9,099 bases of DNA from Candidatus Brocadiia bacterium (GTDB taxonomy: Bacteria; Planctomycetota; MHYJ01; JACQXL01). The DNA lies in NCBI GenBank assembly GCA_020062035.1, contig JAGUXD010000088.1, forward strand, positions 1 to 9,099. The letters run 5' to 3'. The notes beneath the pieces were generated by a model that did not search any database, was not told the DNA's origin, and worked only from the letters and a program-made list of their open reading frames with translations. The translations under genes were made by a program, and so were the position numbers. This document shows, piece by piece, positions 1-5,852 of this stretch. Each line of letters opens with the position of its first letter. Position 1 is the stretch's first letter.

Positions 1-4
1 CTCT

Positions 5-40
5 GGATAGAGCAAAGGATAGGACAGTGGATAGGATAGG
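5..40 (+). repeat. Degenerate 12-base GGATAG repeat
   Basis: GGATAG begins at 5, 17 and 29, giving three degenerate 12-base units, and a further overlapping copy begins at 34. The window edge cuts off what lies to the left, so this may be the end of a longer array. Confidence 0.4.
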
Positions 41-54
41 GGGTATAGGTGGGG

Positions 55-68
55 GGGCATCTATGCCC
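55..68. repeat. Small hairpin GGGCAT-CT-ATGCCC
   Basis: Six-base arms with a two-base centre form a perfect inverted repeat. There is no T-run on either side, so I do not call it a terminator. Confidence 0.35.
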
Positions 69-112
69 TTGATACATAAGGAGTTATATAGAATGCGGAT
101 TACTGTATCCCA

Positions 113-130
113 CCCCGAATACTTTCGGGG
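113..130. repeat. Hairpin CCCCGAA-loop-TTCGGGG downstream of the lipoprotein gene
   Basis: Seven-base perfect arms flank a four-base loop (TACT on the + strand). It sits about 170 bases past the stop codon of the minus-strand LVIVD gene, so it could stabilise or end that transcript. The bases that follow on the minus strand (TGGGATACAG) contain no T-run, so it is not a canonical intrinsic terminator. Confidence 0.35.
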
Positions 131-302
131 GAGTTATACCTAAAATCCCCCTTTTTCCCAGCACGAGCTCTGGGGGCCTTTGGGGGAGGGGGATACCATA
201 CCTCCCCACATAGACAAAACACCCACCACACATATACCATATGGGGCAGGGGACAAGAAGGGGTGTGTATAAACATTCGGCTCATCCGGGCATATCCAAT
301 AT

Positions 303-1175
303 TTATTTCCCGGAAGTACGGATAATCTGTAGCCCTGAATACCCATCTGCGACATAGACAAGACCGGCTGAGACAAAGACGCCCCAGGCATCACTCGGTG
401 TCTCGTAAGAGCTAGCAAGGAAAGGAGCGGCTGGGTTTGAGATATTGATGACCTGAAGTCCTTTTTCACCATCCGCGATATAAGCGAAACTTCCGGAGAT
501 ATGAACATCCCGGCAAACGCCCGGTGTATTGTATGTGCCGACCAGAAAAGGCGATGCCGGATTAGAGATATTAATAATATGGAGTCCTGAGTCCCTGTCC
601 GCTACATAGGCCAGGCAACCTAAGACAAAGACCGCTCTAGCATAGTCAGGTGTCTTGTATGAACCTGCAAGGGTGGGCGAAGTAGAGTTTGAAATATTGA
701 TGACCTGAAGCCCTGAATACCCATCTGCGACATAGGCGAAATTACCTGAGACAAAAACATCCCTGCAATCGCCCGGTGTATCATAAGAGCCGACCAGGGT
801 CAGAGATACCGGGTTTGCAATATTTATAATCTGTAGCCCTCCTAAATGCTCAACTGCGACATAGGCGAAACTTCCTGAGACAAAGATACCACTGGCATAG
901 TCCGGTGTATCACAGGAGCCGACTAAGGTCGGGCTGGCAGGGTTTGAGATATTGATGACCTGAAGTCCTGAACTCCCATCCGAGACATAGGCATAATTAC
1001 CTGAGACATAGACACCAGAGGCGCGGCCAGGTGTATCATATGAACCGACCAGAAAAGGCGAGGCCGGGTTAGAGATATTGATAATGTGTAGTCCTGACTC
1101 ATAATCTGCGACATAGGCGAAACTTCCTGAGACAAAGACATTCTCGGCAAAGCCCTCTGTATCGCAGGACCCGAC
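303..1175 (-). repeat. Seven tandem ~126-base coding repeats
   Basis: The LVIVD units are visible at DNA level with a period of about 126 bases (one unit is 129), starting at 1175 and running down to the stop codon. Blocks such as the ones encoding GLQVINISNPASP are nearly identical between units. This suggests recent duplication or gene conversion, and unit number could vary between strains. Confidence 0.75.
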
Positions 1176-1271
1176 TGGCACAGGATTCAGTAATGTAGTT
1201 CCTGCACAGCCGTTGATGATTAGAATGTTCAATAATATTATGACACCCTTTTGCCATAAAGTTGCCTGCAT
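303..1271 (-). CDS. LVIVD-repeat seven-bladed beta-propeller lipoprotein
   Basis: A secreted protein made almost entirely of LVIVD-type repeats, which form beta-propellers in related extracytoplasmic proteins; the ligand or partner is unknown. The N-terminus has a Lys followed by a hydrophobic stretch (VIILLNILIINGC) ending in a lipobox-like I-N-G-C, so a lipid-anchored envelope protein is likely. Seven units of 42-43 residues follow (the last is 37), each with the pattern VGSYDTP...VFVSG.FAYVADG.SGLQIINISNPASP. The count matches a closed seven-bladed propeller. The start is placed at the ATG at 1271. An in-frame TTG at 1277 would lie only two bases from the AAGGA ribosome site, whereas the ATG has an eight-base spacing. 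It lies 191 bp downstream of the protease gene on the same strand, so it may be read from it or from its own promoter. Fold confidence is high; function is unknown. Confidence 0.88.
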   Translation of the reverse strand: MQATLWQKGVIILLNILIINGCAGTTLLNPVPVGSCDTEGFAENVFVSGSFAYVADYESGLHIINISNPASPFLVGSYDTPGRASGVYVSGNYAYVSDGSSGLQVINISNPASPTLVGSCDTPDYASGIFVSGSFAYVAVEHLGGLQIINIANPVSLTLVGSYDTPGDCRDVFVSGNFAYVADGYSGLQVINISNSTSPTLAGSYKTPDYARAVFVLGCLAYVADRDSGLHIINISNPASPFLVGTYNTPGVCRDVHISGSFAYIADGEKGLQVINISNPAAPFLASSYETPSDAWGVFVSAGLVYVADGYSGLQIIRTSGK

Positions 1272-1279
1272 AGACAAAT

Positions 1280-1284
1280 TCCTT
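1280..1284 (-). promoter_or_regulatory. Ribosome binding site AAGGA
   Basis: AAGGA on the minus strand lies eight bases before the ATG at 1271. It decides the start of the LVIVD lipoprotein gene. It is the clearest Shine-Dalgarno site in the window; the other visible starts have weak or no purine-rich sites. Confidence 0.6.
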
Positions 1285-1314
1285 AATTATTCGTAATTAT
1301 TTAGCCGAATGAAG

Positions 1315-1435
1315 TAGGAAACCAGGAAATCAGGAGATTAGGAAATGGGGATTAGAATATCAGGAAATTATCCCGCTTCAGCGGGACTGATCGCCTAATT
1401 CCTTGATATCCCTTTCCTAATATCCTAATAACCTA
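1315..1435. repeat. Intergenic octamer arrays in inverted orientation around a palindrome
   Basis: Four contiguous 8-base units fit YAGGARAY (TAGGAAAC, CAGGAAAT, CAGGAGAT, TAGGAAAT; 1315-1346), with a fifth at 1361-1368. After a 16-base palindrome at 1371-1386, the opposite-strand form appears as CTTTCCTA, ATATCCTA and ATAACCTA (1412-1435). The two arms can pair imperfectly into a long hairpin. The element fills most of the gap between the protease stop codon and the lipoprotein start. It could act as a transcript-end structure or be a selfish repeat; its function is not known. Confidence 0.7.
1371..1386. repeat. 16-bp palindrome, intergenic copy
   Basis: TCCCGCTTCAGCGGGA has seven-base arms with a TC centre. 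It matches the two copies inside the dehydratase gene (3639-3654 and 3796-3811) and forms the hairpin tip of the surrounding octamer element. On the minus strand it is followed by TAATTT, a weak T-rich tail, so a role in ending the protease transcript is possible but not shown. Confidence 0.65.
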
Positions 1436-1468
1436 ATCGCCTTCAATCCGCTAATATATTACAATTAT

Positions 1469-3202
1469 TCAGTGATTAAGTTTTCCGGATAAGTAATATC
1501 GTTCAACTGGGTCTACGGGGTTCAATCTGTAAGCGGTTTCGTAAAACCTCATACTCTCGGGATTATTCTTGCCCTTCAGACATTCAACTGCATCACCTAA
1601 TAATATGTAATACAACGAATGGTTCGGGTCTAACTTTATTGCCGCACTGAGATAAGAAATACTTTGCTGTATCTTTTCTGTTTCTTTCTGGCTGTTTAAT
1701 AATGCGTATGCCTGTTGGGCAAGGTAAGATGCCTCAAGTTTAAGTCGTCGCTGATTTGCGGAAATTATCTGATTATTAAAAACAAGAGTTATACCGCTTA
1801 TACCTATCGCAAAGAGAATTATGAGAACAGTAATTATTTTTCTCATTTCTTGCAAAGGATTAATTGAATCGTCTTTTATAGAGATAATTCTTTTTTCTAT
1901 ACTTGGATGGGTTAAAGATGCTATGCCTGTTGTTCTAAATGGGATGCCATTAAGGTGTGCAATTTTAACCAATGCCCGACTGAATGTGTCGGTATCGTTA
2001 GTAAGTTCTCTGGCGAACCAGTCCGCCTGTAGTTCAAAACGGTGGCTTAATTTACTAAAGATAAATAGCAAGAATATTATAAGCAGCCCTGCCGAGAAAG
2101 CGAAATTAGATGGTCCAACTGCAAAAACACTTCCTGATATTTCCTCCATTGTAGATACAATACTCAGGTAAATACAAACAACCAAAAGATAGATAGGAAG
2201 GTGATTAAATTTAGCATGGCCTATTTCATGGGCAAAAACCGAGGCGATTTCTTCATTTGATAGTTTTCTTATTATGGTATCAGTAAAGATTACAAAACGG
2301 TTGAAGGGAAGGAATCCGATAAGAAGTGCGTTAGCAAATGCGCGCTCGCCAACTTTCCAGACCAAAAAATCTTTGACTTTTACTTTAGCGCGATAACAGA
2401 GTGAGCGTAAAAAGAGCCGCAGTGAACCTTCTTTCATTGGCTCGGTTATCCATAAATATTTCAAGACAAATGGTGCTAATATATACATTAATAATACGAT
2501 AATGACAGATAAACCCCATTCTACAAATGGATAGACCATTATTAGATTCCTGCAAGATGGGATGTAATAGAGAACCTCAAAGAAGAGAATAAAAACACAA
2601 AGAGGTAACAGGGCAAGTAAAAAATATGTCCTTATCTGAAATACCAGATAATCTAATAAACCCCGCATCCATCCAGATGTCATCGGCATAGGAGCAGGGT
2701 GAATAATTCGTTCCATCCAGTAAAACGGGATATATGAAACCAGAAAAGTAAATAGAAATGGTGAAAGAATAATAAGATTCGTTACAAGCGGGATTTCTTT
2801 CATACCCAACCCGCTGAAACCTATCGGTGTTTTAACTAATAGGGGTAAATGAAAGATATAAACCTGAATAAAATATATCAACAGCAATAATAAACGATAA
2901 TTAAAGAGATGACGATAATAACGGGCGAGTATTTTTTGTATCTGCAATTGGTTGTTTTCAAGACGGAATATGTCCGGAGATTCTTTCGGAATAGAAGACA
3001 TCTGAGTTGACAGTAGAGATAAATAACTCTGGATTAAATGGATACCTATTAAGATATAAAGAATACTAATAAGTAAGATAACAATTACTGACCTTAAAGC
3101 AGATGAATGGTCGGTCGGTAAGAATAAAAGTGGCTCAAATCCGAGTGGATAAGAAAGGGTGATAATAAAACTAAATGTGACAAGAATTATCTGGGCTAAC
3201 AC
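1469..3202 (-). CDS. M48-family membrane zinc metalloprotease with TPR-like tail
   Basis: An integral membrane zinc protease of the Ste24/HtpX type (peptidase M48), probably acting in membrane-protein quality control or processing; its substrate is unknown. Hydrophobic segments lie near residues 4-20, 36-60, 98-120, 136-162, 190-215 and 226-250. The catalytic motif HEIGH is at 325-329, with the third zinc ligand likely E390 in ELQAD. A THPS motif at 431-434, followed by basic residues, is typical of the family. After another membrane helix (about 455-476), residues 485-577 hold two TPR-like helix pairs (AIKLDPNHSLYYILLGDA, YRLNPVDP). At 577 residues it is much longer than HtpX (about 290), because of the extra N-terminal helices and this tail. 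The GTG start overlaps the dehydratase stop codon by seven bases, indicating translational coupling. No strong ribosome site is seen. Confidence 0.88.
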   Translation of the reverse strand: MLAQIILVTFSFIITLSYPLGFEPLLFLPTDHSSALRSVIVILLISILYILIGIHLIQSYLSLLSTQMSSIPKESPDIFRLENNQLQIQKILARYYRHLFNYRLLLLLIYFIQVYIFHLPLLVKTPIGFSGLGMKEIPLVTNLIILSPFLFTFLVSYIPFYWMERIIHPAPMPMTSGWMRGLLDYLVFQIRTYFLLALLPLCVFILFFEVLYYIPSCRNLIMVYPFVEWGLSVIIVLLMYILAPFVLKYLWITEPMKEGSLRLFLRSLCYRAKVKVKDFLVWKVGERAFANALLIGFLPFNRFVIFTDTIIRKLSNEEIASVFAHEIGHAKFNHLPIYLLVVCIYLSIVSTMEEISGSVFAVGPSNFAFSAGLLIIFLLFIFSKLSHRFELQADWFARELTNDTDTFSRALVKIAHLNGIPFRTTGIASLTHPSIEKRIISIKDDSINPLQEMRKIITVLIILFAIGISGITLVFNNQIISANQRRLKLEASYLAQQAYALLNSQKETEKIQQSISYLSAAIKLDPNHSLYYILLGDAVECLKGKNNPESMRFYETAYRLNPVDPVERYYLSGKLNH

Positions 3203-4113
3203 GGTTTTCTTTTAGAGGTGTATTGTTTTAATGCTTCAGGGATAAAGTCAAGGATATCAGTAGCGATTAAAGAATGTTCAGAGAATTTCTTTGCTGACAG
3301 GTCGCCTGATAAGCCGTGCAAATAAACGGCTAATTGTGAGGCATCAAAAGGGCTAAACTTCTGGGCTAAAAAGGTACAGAGCATCCCGGTTAAAACATCG
3401 CCACTTCCGGCGGTTGCCATACCGGGATTGCCGGTCTTGTTAATATAAATATTTTCTCCGTCTGTAACGATGGTCTTGTTGCCTTTGAGAACAATTATGG
3501 CATTAAATCTTTTTGAGGCATCTTTAGCACATTCAATACGGTTAAACTGTATTTTTGTAGGGGTTGTTTTTAGTAATCGTGCCAACTCAGCCGAATGAGG
3601 GGTAAGAATAACTGAGCGGTTATTTTTGATAATTGCTGTCCCGCCTTGGCGGGATGACAGAGAATGTAGTCCATCCGCATCTATTACAATGGGGCATTTG
3701 AACATAGGCAGGATATTCTGCACGAATTTTGTGGTCTGGGGATGACGGGATAATCCCGGACCAATCGCAAGCGCATCTATATCTGCTAAAGATAGTCCCG
3801 CCATGGCGGGATTGCTCGGTGAAAGTAAAGAAGCAATTTCAGTTATGGCTTTTTCTGATATTGTGCCTTCAGATGTTTCTGATAAAGGATGGGTAATCAC
3901 ACAGGTAAGTTTAGTAGCGAGAATCGGTTGCGTTGATAAAGCGGTTGCCAGATAGACTAATCCTGCGCCACTTCTTAAAGCACTCTGTGCAGTAAGAAAA
4001 GCGGCCCCGCTCATCCCGCATGAACCAGCGATTACTAAAACCTTACCATAATCACCCTTATGTGTATCCGCTCGTCGTGGTTTGATAACAGGCATTCTTT
4101 TTATGACCTTCAT
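3196..4113 (-). CDS. nnrD: ADP/ATP-dependent NAD(P)H-hydrate dehydratase (YjeF C-terminal domain)
   Basis: A cytosolic repair enzyme that dehydrates damaged NADHX/NADPHX back to NAD(P)H using ADP or ATP. It has a ribokinase-like fold and matches the family over its full length (305 residues). Motifs in order are HKGDYG (18-23), GPGL (118-121), DADGL (145-149), TPHSAE (171-176, usually TPHPGE), LKGNKT (209-214) and GNPGMATAGSGDVLTG (228-243), with the presumed catalytic Asp at 239. The epimerase half (YjeF N-terminal domain) is absent from this reading frame and is not elsewhere in the window. Two copies of a 16-bp palindrome lie in frame, encoding residues 101-106 and 154-159, both in likely loops. 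ATG at 4113 is used as the start; ATG at 4095 is possible, since HKG follows either, and neither has a strong ribosome site. It is the first gene of the minus-strand block. Confidence 0.92.
   Translation of the reverse strand: MKVIKRMPVIKPRRADTHKGDYGKVLVIAGSCGMSGAAFLTAQSALRSGAGLVYLATALSTQPILATKLTCVITHPLSETSEGTISEKAITEIASLLSPSNPAMAGLSLADIDALAIGPGLSRHPQTTKFVQNILPMFKCPIVIDADGLHSLSSRQGGTAIIKNNRSVILTPHSAELARLLKTTPTKIQFNRIECAKDASKRFNAIIVLKGNKTIVTDGENIYINKTGNPGMATAGSGDVLTGMLCTFLAQKFSPFDASQLAVYLHGLSGDLSAKKFSEHSLIATDILDFIPEALKQYTSKRKPC
3639..3654. repeat. 16-bp palindrome inside the dehydratase gene, copy 1
   Basis: TCCCGCCTTGGCGGGA has seven-base arms with a TT centre. Flanking CTG (3636-3638) and CAG (3658-3660) extend the symmetry with a small offset. 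On the coding strand it is read TCC CGC CAA GGC GGG, giving Ser-Arg-Gln-Gly-Gly (residues 154-158), just after the conserved DADGL strand. The protein keeps its frame. Confidence 0.75.
3796..3811. repeat. 16-bp palindrome inside the dehydratase gene, copy 2
   Basis: TCCCGCCATGGCGGGA is a perfect self-complementary 16-mer. On the coding strand it is read in a different frame from copy 1 (CCC GCC ATG GCG GGA), giving Pro-Ala-Met-Ala-Gly (residues 102-106), just before the strand leading to the GPGL motif. Confidence 0.75.
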
Positions 4114-4192
4114 AGTGGATACTATTACTACGGCTAATAAATAATTTCAATATTTTCTTGATTATATAATTCAATTCATTATAAAAGAATAT
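4114..4192. promoter_or_regulatory. Divergent AT-rich promoter region
   Basis: This 79-bp spacer between oppositely transcribed genes should hold promoters for both. For the + strand, a perfect TATAAT lies at 4165-4170 with only a weak -35. An alternative pair is TTGATT (4158-4163) with TATAAA (4180-4185, 16-base spacing), which would give almost no leader before the ATG at 4193. For the minus strand, TATAAT occurs as the complement of 4161-4166 and of 4178-4183, also with weak -35 matches. Position supports promoters; the exact boxes are uncertain because the region is so AT-rich. Confidence 0.45.
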
Positions 4193-4633
4193 ATGAAACC
4201 CACTAGTTTCAGGAATAGATTATTCGCCGGACAGCCCAAGCCCAAAGAAGAAAAGAAAGAGGTTGTTAGTGATACACCGCCAGGGTATGACCCTCACTAC
4301 AAGAGAGAAGTTGCGATTGTATTTACTGTTTCTCATATTATTTTTGTTCTTATTATCTCTGCCTGGCATCTCCATCCTTATATCTTTAACCCAAGTGGGT
4401 TTGGTTATCTAATCTATCTGTTTGAGATACCGGCGAGTTTGGTAATTGGACTGATAGGATTAACGCCAGAGAAAGAACCAGTTCTTCCATATTTTGGCGC
4501 ATTTTTTATCAACACGATTATATATGGTTTTATAGGTTATCTATTAGGGCAGGTATTTCAAACTTATGAGATAGATAAAGAACTTGAACGATTATCTAAA
4601 TCAGAAGAAGAAGTCTACGAGGAAAATATTTAA
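4193..4633 (+). CDS. Small three-helix membrane protein, unknown
   Basis: I do not recognise this 146-residue protein. It has a charged, Lys/Glu-rich N-terminal tail (about 1-40, with PKPKEEKKE), three hydrophobic segments near 41-60, 70-90 and 100-121, and a charged, acidic C-terminal tail (about 124-146). A loop of Pro and charged residues (TPEKEPVLPY) separates helices two and three. Its gene begins the plus-strand block, 26 bp before the sugar-1-phosphate transferase, which suggests co-transcription and an envelope role, but no function can be assigned. Codon pattern, membrane topology and placement between a promoter region and a conserved gene support a real gene. No clear ribosome site precedes the ATG; the leader is AT-only for most of its length. 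Confidence 0.75.
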   Translation: MKPTSFRNRLFAGQPKPKEEKKEVVSDTPPGYDPHYKREVAIVFTVSHIIFVLIISAWHLHPYIFNPSGFGYLIYLFEIPASLVIGLIGLTPEKEPVLPYFGAFFINTIIYGFIGYLLGQVFQTYEIDKELERLSKSEEEVYEENI

Positions 4634-4659
4634 GACAGCGATAATAATATTAATTATTA

Positions 4660-5784
4660 ATGCTCTTCGTAATTTTTATCACATTTCTTGTTTCTTTTCT
4701 TATTACGGTTATTTTGATATCTATTATCAAAAAGGTATCACTGGCGATAGATTTTGTGGATTTACCCGGCGAGCGGAAAGTCCATCGGTATCCAATTCCA
4801 TTGGGTGGTGGAGTTGCCATTTTTTTAGGGATTATTATCACTTTTGCTTCAGCCCTTTTTTCTGCATATTTTTTAAAGATTAGTAAACCCCTTTCTTTTC
4901 TACCGCCGGATATTTATGATTACCTGCCCGGTGTTTTCCAGATGATACCCCGCCTGTCTGTTATATTTATCGGTGCTTCTGTGATATTCGTCCTTGGCTT
5001 ATTTGATGACCTCAAAAGATTATCCGCCTTGCAGAAATTCCTTGTCCAGATTGTGGTTGGTATGTTTATTGTAGGCAGCGGTATTGAATTCAGTCTCTTG
5101 GCAGTGGCACCAGGAGTCTGGGGATGGCTTATCTCTAAACTTGTTACGATATTCTGGATAGTCCTTGTAACGAATGCCTTTAATCTTTTGGACCATATGG
5201 ACGGGCTTTGCAGCGGTATTGTTGCGATTACATCTTCTGTTTTTCTGGTGATTGCCTTGGAGACAAATCAATATTTTATCGCCTCTTTCTTGATAACGAT
5301 TGTTGGAACATCCGTTGCTTTTCTCTTCTTCAACTTTCACCCGGCTAAAATATTTATGGGTGATGCAGGCAGTTTACTTTTGGGTTATTTTATTTCTATC
5401 CTGACAATCTTATTTACCTTCTATAAAAAGCCGTATTCTTATTATGCAATTTTTACCCCTTTATTGGTTGTGGCAATTCCAATCTTTGATACGGTTGTAG
5501 TAATCGTTATTAGACTGCTGAATAAAAAACCGATATTTAGAGGTGACAAGAATCATTTCGCCCATCGGCTTATTGCATTAGGAATGACTATTCCTGATGC
5601 GGTTATCCTGATATATTTGTTGACCTTGTGTAGTGGTTTATCCGCAATTCTTTTATATTATCTTAATCCTCTGCCCTTACTAAATTTTACAGGCGTTATT
5701 ATCCTTTTCGGTCAGATTGTCTTGCTTTTAGGGATAATTACCATACTGGAATACAGCGGACGGAAGAATAAAAATAGTGTTTAG
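4660..5784 (+). CDS. WecA/MraY-type polyprenyl-phosphate sugar-1-phosphate transferase
   Basis: An integral membrane enzyme of the glycosyltransferase-4 (MraY/WecA/TagO) family. It moves a sugar-1-phosphate, often GlcNAc-1-P, from a UDP-sugar to undecaprenyl phosphate to begin a lipid-linked glycan. It is full length (374 residues) with about ten hydrophobic segments. Visible motifs are DLPGERKVH (34-42), the Asp pair D116-D117 (FDDLKRLSALQKFLVQ), NAFNLLDHMDGL (172-183), FMGDAGS (232-238), PIFDT (274-278) and GDKNHFAHRL (295-304). The lack of MraY's triple-His points to the WecA/TagO-like branch rather than MraY. The donor sugar cannot be read from sequence. The ATG at 4660 follows an in-frame stop closely, so the start is firm, although no ribosome site is evident. 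The O-antigen ligase-family gene lies 68 bp downstream, consistent with a shared glycan pathway. Confidence 0.9.
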   Translation: MLFVIFITFLVSFLITVILISIIKKVSLAIDFVDLPGERKVHRYPIPLGGGVAIFLGIIITFASALFSAYFLKISKPLSFLPPDIYDYLPGVFQMIPRLSVIFIGASVIFVLGLFDDLKRLSALQKFLVQIVVGMFIVGSGIEFSLLAVAPGVWGWLISKLVTIFWIVLVTNAFNLLDHMDGLCSGIVAITSSVFLVIALETNQYFIASFLITIVGTSVAFLFFNFHPAKIFMGDAGSLLLGYFISILTILFTFYKKPYSYYAIFTPLLVVAIPIFDTVVVIVIRLLNKKPIFRGDKNHFAHRLIALGMTIPDAVILIYLLTLCSGLSAILLYYLNPLPLLNFTGVIILFGQIVLLLGIITILEYSGRKNKNSV

Positions 5785-5794
5785 TCCATAAGTA

Positions 5795-5850
5795 CGTCTT
5801 GCGTCCTGCCCGTACGGGTACAACGGATAACCCATGACGGATAACACATT
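5795..5850. repeat. Composite short-repeat spacer
   Basis: The gap between the transferase and ligase genes is built from short repeats. Two heptamers, CGTCTTG and CGTCCTG (5795-5808), abut a perfect 10-base palindrome CCCGTACGGG (5809-5818). Then come two 14-base units, ACGGATAACCCATG (5823-5836) and ACGGATAACACATT (5837-5850), with 12 of 14 bases the same. No promoter or T-tailed hairpin is obvious. The GGAT in the second unit lies about 10 bases before the ligase ATG and may serve as a weak ribosome site. Confidence 0.6.
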
Positions 5851-5852
5851 AT

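Larger units (their letters stand above)
1..302. other. G-rich gene-free stretch at left edge
   Basis: No coding region is supported here; the open frames present have no recognisable protein and show the composition of noncoding or antisense sequence. The + strand carries long G-runs at 39-43, 51-57, 127-131, 172-176, 182-186, 188-192, 243-246, 249-252 and 260-263. GGATAG occurs at 5, 17 and 29, a 12-base spacing, with another copy at 34. Small hairpins lie at 55-68 and 113-130. The stretch is immediately downstream of the LVIVD lipoprotein gene, which is transcribed towards it. It may hold that gene's 3' untranslated region and terminator, but no stem followed by a T-run is seen. Confidence 0.5.

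Noticed and set aside
237..244. CCATATGG palindrome as an operator
   Set aside because: It is a short isolated 8-mer, not placed upstream of any supported gene.
140..508. Minus-strand frame overlapping the end of the LVIVD gene
   Set aside because: It is an alternate-frame reading of the LVIVD repeats running on into G-rich noncoding DNA; its repeats mirror those of the true frame.
303..1175. Regular repeats considered as a CRISPR array
   Set aside because: The period is about 126 bases, units are coding throughout, and there are no unique spacers.
1272..1277. TTG at 1277 as start of the LVIVD lipoprotein
   Set aside because: The AAGGA site would be only two bases away; the ATG at 1271 has normal spacing and leaves a better signal peptide.
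1821..2171. Plus-strand open frame of 116 codons
   Set aside because: It lies antisense inside the M48 protease, including the region of its HEIGH motif, and has no recognisable features.
3746..3758. CGGGAT-A-ATCCCG near-palindrome in the dehydratase gene
   Set aside because: It largely encodes the conserved GPGLSR motif, so the symmetry is likely coincidental with protein conservation, and it does not match the 16-bp family.
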